The position numbers and the translations under genes are program-made. A model generated the notes under the pieces. The model was not told where the DNA came from. It worked only from the letters and a program-made list of their open reading frames with translations, and did no database searches. 27,928 nt of DNA, taken from contig DIYF01000121.1 of the NCBI GenBank assembly GCA_002427745.1, forward strand, positions 10,743 to 38,670. The letters are read 5' to 3'. Positions 17,799 to 25,208 of this stretch are shown one piece after another. Origin of the DNA: Roseivirga sp. UBA6061 (GTDB lineage Bacteria; Bacteroidota; Bacteroidia; Cytophagales; Cyclobacteriaceae). Each line of letters begins with the position of its first letter. Within the stretch, counting starts at the first letter, position 1.

Positions 17799-17822
17799 TG
17801 GAGTGGAAATGAACTAATTTTC
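17791..17822 (+). promoter_or_regulatory. Predicted promoter of the acyl-CoA dehydrogenase gene
   Basis: TTTG (17791-17794), a 20-base spacer, then TAATTTTC (17815-17822), which matches TAnnTTTG at all but the last base. Transcription would begin about 14 bases before the ATG at 17843. The -33 part is overlapped by the palindromic operator. Confidence 0.5.
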
Positions 17823-17842
17823 CGAGGTAAACTATACTAGAA

Positions 17843-18982
17843 ATGGATTTTGAATTGAATGAGGACCAGCGAATGATTGCGGATATGATCCGCGACTTCG
17901 GGGAGAAGGAGATCACACCCTACAGAGGAAAGTGGGATGATGATCAGGAATTTCCTTTGCATGTGTTTAAAAAACTGGGCGAGCTGGGCCTGATGGGCGT
18001 GTTGGTGCCCCAGGAATATGGTGGCTCGGGCTTTGGTTATTTTGAATATATCACCACTATCATGGAAGTGGCAAAGCTTGATCCGGGAATCGGTCTGTCG
18101 CTTGCAGCACATAACTCACTCTGCACCGGCCACATCATGCAGTTTGGTAATGAGGAGCAGAAAAAGAGATGGCTGCCCAAGCTGGCTACAGCAGAATGGA
18201 TAGGAGCCTGGGGCCTGACGGAACCGAACACCGGTTCAGATGCGGGTAATATGAAAACCACAGCGCGTAAAGACGGGAATGAATGGGTGATCAATGGTAC
18301 CAAGAACTGGATTACTCACGGTAAATCGGGAGATGTGGCTGTTGTGATTGTACGTACTGGTGAAGTTGGTGATTCTCACGGTATGACCGCCTTTGTGGTT
18401 GAGCGTGGCACACCGGGCTTCTCAGGAGGAAGAAAAGAAGATAAACTCGGAATGCGCTCTTCGGAGACTGCCGAGATGATCTTTGAAGACTGCCGTGTAC
18501 CGGAAGAAAATATACTTGGTGAAGTAGGTGACGGTTTTATCCAGTCTATGAAGGTGCTGGATGGAGGAAGAATCTCTATTGCTGCTTTGAGTCTGGGAAT
18601 TGCAGAAGGAGCCTATCAGGAGGCGCTGCAATATGCACAGGAGCGGCAGCAGTTTAATCAGCCTATCTATAATTTCCAGGGTATCTCTTTTAAACTTGTG
18701 GATATGGCTACCAAGCTGGAGGCCGCCAAGCTTTTAACCTTCAGAGCAGCTGATCTGAAGAATAAAGGTAAGAGTGTAACCAAGGAGTCGGCCATGGCGA
18801 AGTATCATGCCTCTGAATGTGCTGTGGAATGTGCCACAGAAGCGGTTCAGATTTTTGGTGGCTATGGCTACACAAAGGACTACCCGGTAGAAAAATACTA
18901 CCGCGACTCGAAATTATGTACGATCGGGGAAGGTACCTCTGAGATACAAAAACTGGTCATATCGAGGTCTATTCTGAGATAA
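17843..18982 (+). CDS. Acyl-CoA dehydrogenase
   Basis: FAD-dependent flavoprotein of 379 residues, the size of short-chain (butyryl-type) acyl-CoA dehydrogenases, performing the first step of beta-oxidation or a branched-chain acyl-CoA step. Seen: N-terminal helical domain ([21 protein letters not shown]), the FAD/substrate segment [19 protein letters not shown] (123-141), [12 protein letters not shown] (149-160), and the C-terminal [20 protein letters not shown], whose Glu363 is at the usual catalytic-base position. The exact chain length cannot be decided. It stands alone, flanked by terminators on both sides, with its own promoter and a palindromic operator, suggesting dedicated repression, perhaps relieved by acyl-CoA. 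Confidence 0.95.
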   Translation: MDFELNEDQRMIADMIRDFGEKEITPYRGKWDDDQEFPLHVFKKLGELGLMGVLVPQEYGGSGFGYFEYITTIMEVAKLDPGIGLSLAAHNSLCTGHIMQFGNEEQKKRWLPKLATAEWIGAWGLTEPNTGSDAGNMKTTARKDGNEWVINGTKNWITHGKSGDVAVVIVRTGEVGDSHGMTAFVVERGTPGFSGGRKEDKLGMRSSETAEMIFEDCRVPEENILGEVGDGFIQSMKVLDGGRISIAALSLGIAEGAYQEALQYAQERQQFNQPIYNFQGISFKLVDMATKLEAAKLLTFRAADLKNKGKSVTKESAMAKYHASECAVECATEAVQIFGGYGYTKDYPVEKYYRDSKLCTIGEGTSEIQKLVISRSILR

Positions 18983-19006
18983 TCAGGTAGATGAGCAATC
19001 AAACGG

Positions 19007-19038
19007 GGCTGATTTCTTTTCAGAGATCAGCCTTTTTT
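19007..19038 (+). terminator. Intrinsic terminator after the acyl-CoA dehydrogenase gene
   Basis: GGCTGATTTC (19007-19016) pairs with GAGATCAGCC (19023-19032), 10 bp with one G-U pair and a 6-base loop, followed by six T residues. It starts 24 bases after the stop codon and separates this gene from rpsU. Confidence 0.88.
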
Positions 19039-19070
19039 ATATGATCGGCTGGTTGGGTTGAATTTTTTCT

Positions 19071-19078
19071 TACCTTTG
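19071..19078 (+). promoter_or_regulatory. -7 element of the rpsU promoter
   Basis: TACCTTTG is an exact TAnnTTTG match 29 bases before the rpsU start codon, between the preceding terminator and the gene. A candidate TTG (19053-19055) lies upstream with a shorter than usual spacing, so the -33 element is uncertain. Confidence 0.65.
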
Positions 19079-19090
19079 CAGTCCGATTGA

Positions 19091-19099
19091 AAGGAGGTG
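19091..19099 (+). promoter_or_regulatory. Strong Shine-Dalgarno sequence of rpsU
   Basis: AAGGAGGTG is a nine-base perfect complement of the 16S rRNA 3' end, with GGAGG ending 10 bases before the ATG at 19108. This decides the start: the in-frame TTG at 19087 lies before the Shine-Dalgarno and would be artefactual. No comparable site precedes the other genes of the window. Confidence 0.85.
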
Positions 19100-19107
19100 T
19101 TTTAATA

Positions 19108-19302
19108 ATGATTATTATCAACGTAAAGGAAAACGAATCTATCGACAAGGCGCTTAAGCGTTTCAAGAAGAAATTCGAAAGAACAGGTGTTCTCAGAGAA
19201 CTGAGATCAAGAACTGCCTACGAGAAACCTTCTGTCACTAACAGAAATGTGAAAATCAAGGCTGCATACAAGCAGAAGATGTACGCCAAAGAAAACTACT
19301 AG
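19108..19302 (+). CDS. rpsU: Small ribosomal subunit protein bS21
   Basis: 64 residues, [20 protein letters not shown] then a basic helix ([22 protein letters not shown]) and a basic tail, the full length and pattern of Bacteroidota bS21. It binds near the anti-Shine-Dalgarno region of the 30S platform. The start at 19108 fits both the family N-terminus and the Shine-Dalgarno placed 10 bases upstream. In Bacteroidota, bS21 is part of the pocket that hides the 16S tail, and rpsU itself is among the few genes with a strong Shine-Dalgarno, which points to autoregulation. The Xer recombinase follows 60 bases downstream. Confidence 0.96.
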   Translation: MIIINVKENESIDKALKRFKKKFERTGVLRELRSRTAYEKPSVTNRNVKIKAAYKQKMYAKENY

Positions 19303-19330
19303 GCCATTCCTAATGTCCTTATAAATTGCT

Positions 19331-19364
19331 ATGTTAGTACTGTGGGTTGACACGGTGCTAACAT
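19331..19364 (+). promoter_or_regulatory. Long hairpin covering the recombinase start codon, with a 12-codon leader ORF
   Basis: ATGTTAGTACTGTG (19331-19344) pairs over all 14 positions (two G-U) with CACGGTGCTAACAT (19351-19364), loop GGTTGA. The last two bases are the first two of the recombinase ATG (19363). No T-run follows, so it does not look like a terminator. The 5' arm also begins with an ATG opening a 12-codon frame (MLVLWVDTVLTW) that stops at TAA 19367-19369, overlapping the recombinase start. Translational control is inferred. Confidence 0.6.
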
Positions 19365-20244
19365 GGTAAATTCTTTCCTTAAGTATATTTCATTCGAAAA
19401 GAGATACAGTAACCATACAGTTACTTCCTACCAAAATGACTTAAGGCAATTCAGCGAGTTTATAGCTGAGAAATTCAATACTACCGATTCTGAAAAAGCT
19501 ACTCACCTGATGGTGAGATCTTGGATATTGTCCCTGATGGATGAGGGGATCAGTCCGAAAAGTGTCAATCGCAAGATTGCCAGCATTCGGTCTTACTATA
19601 AGTTCCTGCTCAGGCGTGAGCTGATAGAAAAAGACCCTACCTCCCGTGTGAAGCTTCTGAAAACCTCCAGGGAACTGCCCGGCTTTGCTGATGAGAAAGA
19701 GCTCGTTATCGAACTGGACGGTGATTCTTTTAAGGAGGGCTTCAAAGGTAGCCAACAGCGGGTGATCATGGAATTGCTCTATGGTACCGGCATGCGACTC
19801 AGTGAATTGCTGGGCCTTAAAGAATCTGATATCGATCGACGTGACCGCACCATCAAAGTTTTGGGTAAGCGAAACAAGGAGCGTGTCATCCCGATTTCAG
19901 CTGGTCTGATACAGATTATTGATGATTACATCAATGAGAAAAATCATGTCTTTTCTTCCAATCCAAATGGCCATTTAATCGTAAATAATAATGGAGGAAA
20001 GGCATATCCGATGTTGGTTTACAGAACAGTAAAAGAATATCTGAACAATCTAAGTTCAGTGGAGAAAAAAAGCCCCCACACCCTGCGTCATACATTTGCT
20101 ACGCACCTCTTAAACAAGGGTGCAGACCTTAACGCTGTGAAAGATCTTTTAGGGCACAGCAGTTTGGCAGCAACGCAGGTTTATACCCATAATTCGCTTG
20201 AGAAATTAAAAGCCGTTTTTGATCAGGCGCACCCTAAAGCATAA
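19363..20244 (+). CDS. Tyrosine recombinase of the XerC/XerD type
   Basis: 293 residues, the size of Xer recombinases that resolve chromosome dimers at dif. N-terminal SAM-like core-binding domain (about 1-90: KYISFEKRYSNHTVTSYQNDL, SPKSVNRKIASIRSYYKFL) and C-terminal catalytic domain. Catalytic residues are complete: Arg145 (GTGMRLSELL), Lys169 (VLGKRNKER), His239 and Arg242 (SPHTLRHTFATHLL), His265 (DLLGHSS) and the nucleophile Tyr274 (QVYTH). The setting between rpsU and hpf is that of the chromosomal Xer gene of Bacteroidota, not of a mobile integrase, and no att sites or cargo are seen. XerC versus XerD is not decided. Its start codon lies in a strong hairpin. Confidence 0.93.
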   Translation: MVNSFLKYISFEKRYSNHTVTSYQNDLRQFSEFIAEKFNTTDSEKATHLMVRSWILSLMDEGISPKSVNRKIASIRSYYKFLLRRELIEKDPTSRVKLLKTSRELPGFADEKELVIELDGDSFKEGFKGSQQRVIMELLYGTGMRLSELLGLKESDIDRRDRTIKVLGKRNKERVIPISAGLIQIIDDYINEKNHVFSSNPNGHLIVNNNGGKAYPMLVYRTVKEYLNNLSSVEKKSPHTLRHTFATHLLNKGADLNAVKDLLGHSSLAATQVYTHNSLEKLKAVFDQAHPKA

Positions 20245-20269
20245 GTTTAACCCTTTAAATTTTAAAACT

Positions 20270-20566
20270 ATGAAAGTACAAGTCCACTCAATCCACTTCG
20301 ATGCAGATGTCAAGTTGATCGATTTTATCCAGAAGAAATTAGATAAGCTGGAGACTTATTACGACCGTACTGTTGATGCCGAAGTGATATTGCGATTAAA
20401 TAACGAGGGTGTTCAGAATAAGACCGTTGAGATTAAACTCAACATACCGGGTGATCAGCTGTTTGCTGAAAAAAGTAATGGTTCGTTTGAAGCGGCTACC
20501 GACCATTGTACTGAGGCACTGAGAAGGCAGATCAAGAAATTCAAAGAGAAGATGATGGCGCACTAA
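20270..20566 (+). CDS. hpf: Ribosome hibernation-promoting factor, short form
   Basis: 98 residues (MKVQVHSIHFDADVKLIDFI), the length of short HPF/YfiA proteins that occupy the 30S tRNA/mRNA channel in stationary phase. The single beta-alpha-beta-beta-beta-alpha domain ends with a basic helix (EALRRQIKKFKEKMMAH), and the C-terminal dimerisation domain of long HPF is absent. ATG at 20270 is chosen; a longer frame from a TTG at 20219 would run into the recombinase gene. It is 25 bases after the recombinase stop and likely in the same transcript. Confidence 0.92.
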   Translation: MKVQVHSIHFDADVKLIDFIQKKLDKLETYYDRTVDAEVILRLNNEGVQNKTVEIKLNIPGDQLFAEKSNGSFEAATDHCTEALRRQIKKFKEKMMAH

Positions 20567-20598
20567 GCCAAAACAAAAGAACAAACAACAAAACAAAG

Positions 20599-20623
20599 AA
20601 GGCGATCCACTGGATCGCCTTTC
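20599..20623. terminator. Bidirectional terminator between hpf and metK
   Basis: AAGGCGATCC (20599-20608) and GGATCGCCTT (20612-20621) form a perfect 10-bp stem with a 3-base loop. On the plus strand TTTCT follows; on the minus strand the tail is CTTTGTTTTGTT, so it can serve both converging genes. Confidence 0.85.
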
Positions 20624-20645
20624 TCATTTATAAGTATTGAATTTC

Positions 20646-21902
20646 TTAAAGCCCGAAAGCAGATTTTACCTTGTCAACATAATCGAGTTTTTCCCAGGTG
20701 AAAAGCTCCACTTCTACATCGTGACTCTTTCCGTCTGCTCCGATGAAACTCTTGGTAATCGTCTCATTCTCACGTCCCATGTGGCCATAGGCAGCAGTCT
20801 CCAGGTACATGGGGCTTCTGAGTTTCAGTCTTGATTCGATGGCAGCCGGTCTCATATCGAAGACTTCCGTTACCTTGTTGGCAATTTCACCATCTGTCAA
20901 ATCTACCTTAGCGGTACCGTAGGTATTGACGTAGATACCCATAGGCTCTACAACACCGATAGCGTAAGAAACCTGCACCAAAACCTCGTCTGCCACTCCG
21001 GCAGCTACCAGGTTTTTGGCAATGTGACGTGTAGCATAGGCTGCTGAGCGATCTACTTTAGAAGGGTCTTTTCCAGAGAAGGCTCCACCACCATGAGCTC
21101 CTTTACCACCGTAAGTATCCACAATGATTTTTCTACCGGTCAGGCCGGTATCACCATGAGGTCCGCCAATTACGAACTTACCGGTTGGGTTAATGTGGTA
21201 TTTAATGTCATCGTTGAACAGTGCCTGAATGTGCTCTGGCAGAGATGCTTTTACGCGAGGAATCAGGATGTTAATAATGTCCTCTCTGATTTTATTCAGC
21301 ATCACCATGTCGTCAGCGTCAAAATCATCATGTTGCGTTGAAACAACAATGGCTTCTATTCTCTGCGGTACATTGTCATCAGAGTACTCAATCGTTACCT
21401 GAGATTTGGCATCCGGACGGAGGTACAGGATTTCTTTATTCTCTCTTCTTAAGGCAGCGAGCTCAATCAGAATTTTATGTGACAGATCCAGTGCCAGTGG
21501 CATATAGTTGTCAGTTTCTTTGGTAGCATAACCAAACATCATTCCCTGGTCACCTGCTCCCTGCTCTTCCTTGTTTTCTCTGTCTACACCTCTGTTAATG
21601 TCGTCAGACTGTTCGTGAATGGCCGAAAGCACACCGCATGATTTGCTGTCGAATTGATACTCAGCTTTTGTGTATCCGATTTTTTCAATCACATCTCTTG
21701 CTATTCTTTGAACGTCAAGATAGGTGTTGGACTTAACCTCTCCCGCAAGCACTACCTGTCCTGTGGTTACCAGTGTTTCGCAGGCAACTTTTGAATCAGG
21801 ATCGAAGGCCAGGAAGTTATCGATAAGGGCGTCAGAAATCTGATCTGATACTTTATCCGGATGTCCCTCAGATACGGATTCTGAGGTAAATAAATAGGCC
21901 AT
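20646..21902 (-). CDS. metK: S-adenosylmethionine synthase
   Basis: Makes SAM from methionine and ATP; 418 residues, slightly longer than E. coli MetK as usual in this phylum. Seen: [16 protein letters not shown] (13-28) of the N-terminal domain with the ATP-binding His14, the signature GAGDQG (115-120), the nucleotide/phosphate loop GGGAFSGKD (271-279), and [11 protein letters not shown] after it. It supplies SAM to the two methyltransferases in this window, but that is general metabolism and not evidence of a link. A -7 element lies about 30 bases upstream; the leader is too short for a known SAM riboswitch. Confidence 0.98.
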   Translation of the reverse strand: MAYLFTSESVSEGHPDKVSDQISDALIDNFLAFDPDSKVACETLVTTGQVVLAGEVKSNTYLDVQRIARDVIEKIGYTKAEYQFDSKSCGVLSAIHEQSDDINRGVDRENKEEQGAGDQGMMFGYATKETDNYMPLALDLSHKILIELAALRRENKEILYLRPDAKSQVTIEYSDDNVPQRIEAIVVSTQHDDFDADDMVMLNKIREDIINILIPRVKASLPEHIQALFNDDIKYHINPTGKFVIGGPHGDTGLTGRKIIVDTYGGKGAHGGGAFSGKDPSKVDRSAAYATRHIAKNLVAAGVADEVLVQVSYAIGVVEPMGIYVNTYGTAKVDLTDGEIANKVTEVFDMRPAAIESRLKLRSPMYLETAAYGHMGRENETITKSFIGADGKSHDVEVELFTWEKLDYVDKVKSAFGL

Positions 21903-21930
21903 ACTTTTAATTTAATCTTCTTGAAGGGCA

Positions 21931-21938
21931 CAAAAATA
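21931..21938 (-). promoter_or_regulatory. -7 element of the metK promoter
   Basis: On the minus strand TATTTTTG matches TAnnTTTG exactly, 28 bases before the metK ATG. No good TTTG is at the expected distance upstream, so only the -7 part is supported. Confidence 0.5.
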
Positions 21939-21978
21939 GAGGAATCGCGACAATATGAAAAGGTTTGATGCAATTCCG

Positions 21979-22686
21979 TTATTGGCTGTAAATAAGAAAT
22001 ATGGCGGGGGACTTGTGAAGTGTCATATCGCCTACTTTCCATTTGCTCACAGGCCTGGTAATTATATGTTCATTTTTACCTGTGATGTCTTTGGCTACAC
22101 ATAGAAAAGTGTCTTTACGGGCTGTTTTGAGGATATCCCGCAAGAGTTGTTCATTTCGGTAGGGCGTGTCCATAAAGATTTGCGTCCGGTTCTTCTCAAA
22201 TGATTCTTTTTCCAGACTTCTGATGCTGTGCTGCCGGGCTTTTTTATCAATGGGCAGGTAACCATGAAAGGTAAAGGACTGACCGTTAAAACCACTGGCC
22301 ATAAGCGCCATTAAGATAGAGGAGGGCCCCACATAGGGCACTACCTGTACCCCGAACTGATGAGCCATGTGAACGAGCCTGGCTCCCGGGTCAGCTACTC
22401 CCGGACAACCCGATTCGGAGATAACTCCGGCTGTTTTTCCTTCCATCAGCGGTTGGATCAGCTCGAAACAATCTTCAAAAGAGGTTTTCTTATCCAGTAT
22501 TTCGAAAGTCAGGTCTTCTATGGTCAGTCCCAGCTTCAGAGAGCTGATATATCTGCGGGCGGTTCTTACGTTTTCAACGAAAAAGTAGTCACACTCCAGA
22601 ATGGCGTTTTTGGCACCCGGGCTGATGGTGGTCTCTTGTGTGTCCTCGGCAATTACCGTAGGGATCATGAGTAACCTGCCACTCAT
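21979..22686 (-). CDS. RsmI-like tetrapyrrole-methylase-fold SAM methyltransferase
   Basis: 235 residues with the fold order of RsmI, which 2'-O-methylates C1402 of 16S rRNA: an N-terminal strand-loop (LLMIPTVIAEDTQ), AGVISESGCPGVADPGARLV (89-108) in place of the RsmI segment LVSDAGTPLINDPGYHLV, VPYVGPSSILMALMASGF (116-133), and FHGYLPIDKKARQ. The N-terminal loop lacks the PIGNLxD motif of true RsmI, and the Ser-Gly-Cys-Pro loop is different. It is therefore a divergent paralogue whose target may not be C1402. Its ATG overlaps the upstream hydrolase stop by four bases (ATGA); third gene of the pdxJ operon. Confidence 0.82.
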   Translation of the reverse strand: MSGRLLMIPTVIAEDTQETTISPGAKNAILECDYFFVENVRTARRYISSLKLGLTIEDLTFEILDKKTSFEDCFELIQPLMEGKTAGVISESGCPGVADPGARLVHMAHQFGVQVVPYVGPSSILMALMASGFNGQSFTFHGYLPIDKKARQHSIRSLEKESFEKNRTQIFMDTPYRNEQLLRDILKTARKDTFLCVAKDITGKNEHIITRPVSKWKVGDMTLHKSPAIFLIYSQ

Positions 22687-23447
22687 GACCTCAGGTAGTT
22701 GATGGCTATATCGTAAAATTCCTGAGGTTTTTCAGCATGCAGCCAATGCCCGGCACCTGCTATGGTTTCCAGCCGGCAATTGGAAAAAATGCTGTGAATC
22801 AGGTTGACATCCGAATCTTTGATATAGTCAGATTTCTCACCTCTTATAAAGAGCGTTGACTGATCATAGCTGGTGTTCTGGTTGAGCCCCTTGCCGATTT
22901 GCTCTATGCTTTGTGCTATGGCCGGCAGGTTAATACGCCAGGCAAAGTTACTACCGGAACGCGTCAGGTTTTTGAGTAAAAACTGGCGTATGCCTATTTC
23001 AGGAATGAACTGTGCCAGCTGCTCATCTGCTTCTCTACGCGATTTTGTAGACTCCAGGTCGATGGAAAAGAGACCTTTCAATATAGTAGCATGATGCACC
23101 GGATAGGACTGAGGCCCAATGTCGGCAACAATGAGTTTATCTACGCAGCCCGGATACGAGGTAGCAAAAGTCATGGCTGTTTTACCACCCATCGAATGGC
23201 CCAGTACATGCGGGTGATCTATCTTCTTTGAGTCGATGAAGTTCTTCATGTCCTGAGCCATGGCTTCGTAGCTGAATTCATCTGCATGGAAAGACTGTCC
23301 GTGATTTCGCTGATCTATAATATATACCTTGAAACCTTCAGCAAACCTTTTACCCAGTGTAAGCCAGTTGTCAGAAGATCCAAATAAGCCGTGAAGTATG
23401 ATCAGAGGCTTGCCCTCGCCCAGTTCCCGAAAATATAAGTCTTGCAT
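22683..23447 (-). CDS. Alpha/beta hydrolase (YbfF-like esterase)
   Basis: 254 residues with a complete alpha/beta-hydrolase layout: oxyanion motif HGLFGSSDNW (19-28), DQRNHGQS (45-52), nucleophile elbow GHSMGG with Ser85, acid Asp207 (RGEKSDYI) and His234 (GAGHWLHAEKP). The pattern fits the YbfF/ABHD11 esterase group, for which short acyl esters or acyl-CoA are known substrates; the natural substrate here is unknown. No signal peptide, so cytoplasmic. Its ATG directly abuts the pdxJ stop (zero spacing) and its own stop overlaps the next gene, so all three are translated from one message. Confidence 0.9.
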   Translation of the reverse strand: MQDLYFRELGEGKPLIILHGLFGSSDNWLTLGKRFAEGFKVYIIDQRNHGQSFHADEFSYEAMAQDMKNFIDSKKIDHPHVLGHSMGGKTAMTFATSYPGCVDKLIVADIGPQSYPVHHATILKGLFSIDLESTKSRREADEQLAQFIPEIGIRQFLLKNLTRSGSNFAWRINLPAIAQSIEQIGKGLNQNTSYDQSTLFIRGEKSDYIKDSDVNLIHSIFSNCRLETIAGAGHWLHAEKPQEFYDIAINYLRS

Positions 23448-24161
23448 TTATCTTAGTTCTCTTAAGTAAAGTTGAATGGTATTTTCCAGCCCCAGGTACA
23501 GGGCATCGCAAAAAAGTGCATGACCTATGGAGACCTCGTCCAGGTAAGGAATTTGCTCCTTCAGGTATTTCAGGTTTTTCAGGTCCAGGTCATGCCCGGC
23601 ATTAAGGCCTAAACCTAACTCTTTTGCCTTGTTCGCAGCTTTTACATAATCTGCTACAGCTGATTCAGGATCTTTGAGATAGCCGGTGGCGTACATCTCT
23701 GTATACAGTTCTATTCTGTCCGTACCCACAAGTGCTGCTCCTTCCACAATGGATTCGTCCGGTTCTGCAAAGATGGATGTACGTATCCCCTGTCCTTTTA
23801 ACTGATCAATAATATCCTTTAGGAAATCAGCGTGCTTATGTGTGTCCCAGCCGGCATTGCTGGTTAAAACATGAGGAGGGTCAGGCACCAGGGTAGCCTG
23901 GTCGGGTTTTACCTCACTCACTATTTTCATAAAGCGCTCGTCAGGATACCCCTCAATGTTAAACTCGGTAGTAACTACTTCTTTCAGGGCATAGACATCC
24001 TTTGTGGTGATATGTCTTTCATCAGGCCTGGGATGTATAGTAATACCTTCTGCTCCAAATCTCTCTGCATCGAGTGCTACCTTGACCACATTGGGGTTAT
24101 CTCCTCCCCGTGCATTTCTCAGCGTAGCTACTTTATTGATGTTCACACTTAGTCTCGTCAT
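23448..24161 (-). CDS. pdxJ: Pyridoxine 5'-phosphate synthase
   Basis: Condenses 3-amino-2-oxopropyl phosphate with deoxyxylulose 5-phosphate in the DXP-dependent vitamin B6 pathway. 237 residues, a TIM barrel of family length. Conserved active-site segments: [16 protein letters not shown] (4-19), [10 protein letters not shown] with His43 and Arg45, FNIEGYP with Glu70, LNAGHDL with His190, and VSIGHAL near 210-215. First gene of a minus-strand operon with the hydrolase and the RsmI-like protein; it diverges from the YqeY gene across a 66-base spacer that carries a palindrome. Confidence 0.97.
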   Translation of the reverse strand: MTRLSVNINKVATLRNARGGDNPNVVKVALDAERFGAEGITIHPRPDERHITTKDVYALKEVVTTEFNIEGYPDERFMKIVSEVKPDQATLVPDPPHVLTSNAGWDTHKHADFLKDIIDQLKGQGIRTSIFAEPDESIVEGAALVGTDRIELYTEMYATGYLKDPESAVADYVKAANKAKELGLGLNAGHDLDLKNLKYLKEQIPYLDEVSIGHALFCDALYLGLENTIQLYLRELR

Positions 24162-24180
24162 CCAAAACTTTTTAAATGCC

Positions 24181-24199
24181 TAACTTTGCGCGCAAGTTA
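24181..24199. promoter_or_regulatory. Imperfect palindrome with -7 element between pdxJ and the YqeY gene
   Basis: TAACTTTGCGCGCAAGTTA has arms TAACTT / AAGTTA around a perfect 10-bp core TTGCGCGCAA (24186-24195). Its left part, TAACTTTG (24181-24188), is an exact TAnnTTTG -7 element for the plus-strand operon, 39 bases before the ATG. No clear -33 TTTG is seen. Confidence 0.45.
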
Positions 24200-24227
24200 A
24201 TGATTTAAGAAATCGAAAATATTTCCA

Positions 24228-24680
24228 ATGAGTTTAAAACAACAGATCGAATCTGATATTAAGAAGGCCATGTTGGCCAGGGAAAAAGATGAGCTAAAAG
24301 CCCTCAGGGCTTTGAAGTCGATGATTCTGCTATCTGAAACAGAAAAGGGGAGTTCAGGAGAGCTTTCTGAGGATGCTGAAAACAAGATGTTGATGAAAGC
24401 TGTGAAGCAGCGAAAAGATTCAGCTCAGATTTATAAAGATCAGGGAAGAGACGATTTGTTCGACATTGAAATGGCCGAAGTGGCAGTGATTGAGCGTTAT
24501 TTACCGAAGCAGCTGTCTGAAGAAGAAGTAGCAGAAGTGGTAAAGGATGTAATAGCTCAGGTGGGGGCTTCAGGCCCGCAGGATATGGGCAAGGTTATGG
24601 GAGCTGCCACGAAAAAACTGGCAGGTCAGTCTGACGGAAAGACTATTTCGGGTATTGTGAAGCAATTGCTCACTCAATAA
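24228..24680 (+). CDS. GatB/YqeY domain-containing protein
   Basis: 150 residues, all helical, corresponding to the stand-alone YqeY family related to the tail domain of the GatB amidotransferase subunit. Seen: the N-terminal helical half with LKALRALKSMILLSETEK (24-41), the central AVKQRKDSAQIYKDQGR (59-75), AEVAVIERYLPKQLSEEEV (84-102), and the C-terminal GKVMGAATKKLAGQSDGKTI. The cellular role is not established; tRNA binding is suggested by the GatB relationship only. First gene of a tight operon running to nadK. Confidence 0.92.
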   Translation: MSLKQQIESDIKKAMLAREKDELKALRALKSMILLSETEKGSSGELSEDAENKMLMKAVKQRKDSAQIYKDQGRDDLFDIEMAEVAVIERYLPKQLSEEEVAEVVKDVIAQVGASGPQDMGKVMGAATKKLAGQSDGKTISGIVKQLLTQ

Positions 24681-24683
24681 TAC

Positions 24684-25208
24684 TTGAAGACCCTCGATAT
24701 CATATTGTTGGTGCCGCTTATCTTCGGAGCGGTCATGGGCTTTCGCAAGGGACTCCTGCTGGAAATAGTGGGTATTCTGGCTTTTGTGTTAGGAATCATT
24801 GGTGGGTTCAAACTGATGGAGCTGGGAATGACTTACCTGGACGACTATTTCGAAGATTTTGATCATTTGCTGCCCTTTATATCCTTCCTTGTCATCTTTT
24901 TGGCTATTCTGCTACTGGTCAATCTGGTGGGGAAAGCTGTGAAAAAAATGGTGGATATGACCTTGTTGGGGGGGGTGGACAAATTTGCAGGTGCCATAGT
25001 GGGGCTGGCCAAATGGGCCATAGGACTCAGTTTAATTTTATGGCTGACTCAAAACTTCGGCATTGCATTGCCGGGGCAGGACGAGGACCTGGTGCTCTAC
25101 CCTTATCTGGCGGAGCTGGGGCCAAATCTGATTAAGTCTATGTCAGTTATTCTGCCTTTTGCTGAAGAAATGATTGAATCTATCAAAGAGCTGATCTCAC
25201 CGGTTTAG
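24684..25208 (+). CDS. CvpA-family inner-membrane protein
   Basis: 174 residues from a TTG start three bases after the YqeY stop; no ATG fits. Four hydrophobic helices are visible: about 4-18, 24-46, 63-85 and 105-122, with the family-typical MGFRKGLLLEIVGILAFV after the first helix and a GGVDKFAGAIVGLAKW segment before the fourth. The C-terminal 50 residues are soluble. CvpA homologues were first linked to colicin V export and purF, and later to envelope integrity, but the molecular function is open. The TAG stop overlaps the next GTG start by one base. Confidence 0.85.
   Translation: MKTLDIILLVPLIFGAVMGFRKGLLLEIVGILAFVLGIIGGFKLMELGMTYLDDYFEDFDHLLPFISFLVIFLAILLLVNLVGKAVKKMVDMTLLGGVDKFAGAIVGLAKWAIGLSLILWLTQNFGIALPGQDEDLVLYPYLAELGPNLIKSMSVILPFAEEMIESIKELISPV

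Noticed and set aside
19363..20244. The tyrosine recombinase as an integrase of a mobile element
   Set aside because: It sits between rpsU and hpf, has Xer length and motifs, and there are no attachment repeats, cargo genes or tRNA targets nearby.
21903..21978. A SAM riboswitch ahead of metK
   Set aside because: The spacer is only 76 bases, the predicted start leaves about 20 bases of leader, and no riboswitch-like stems are visible.
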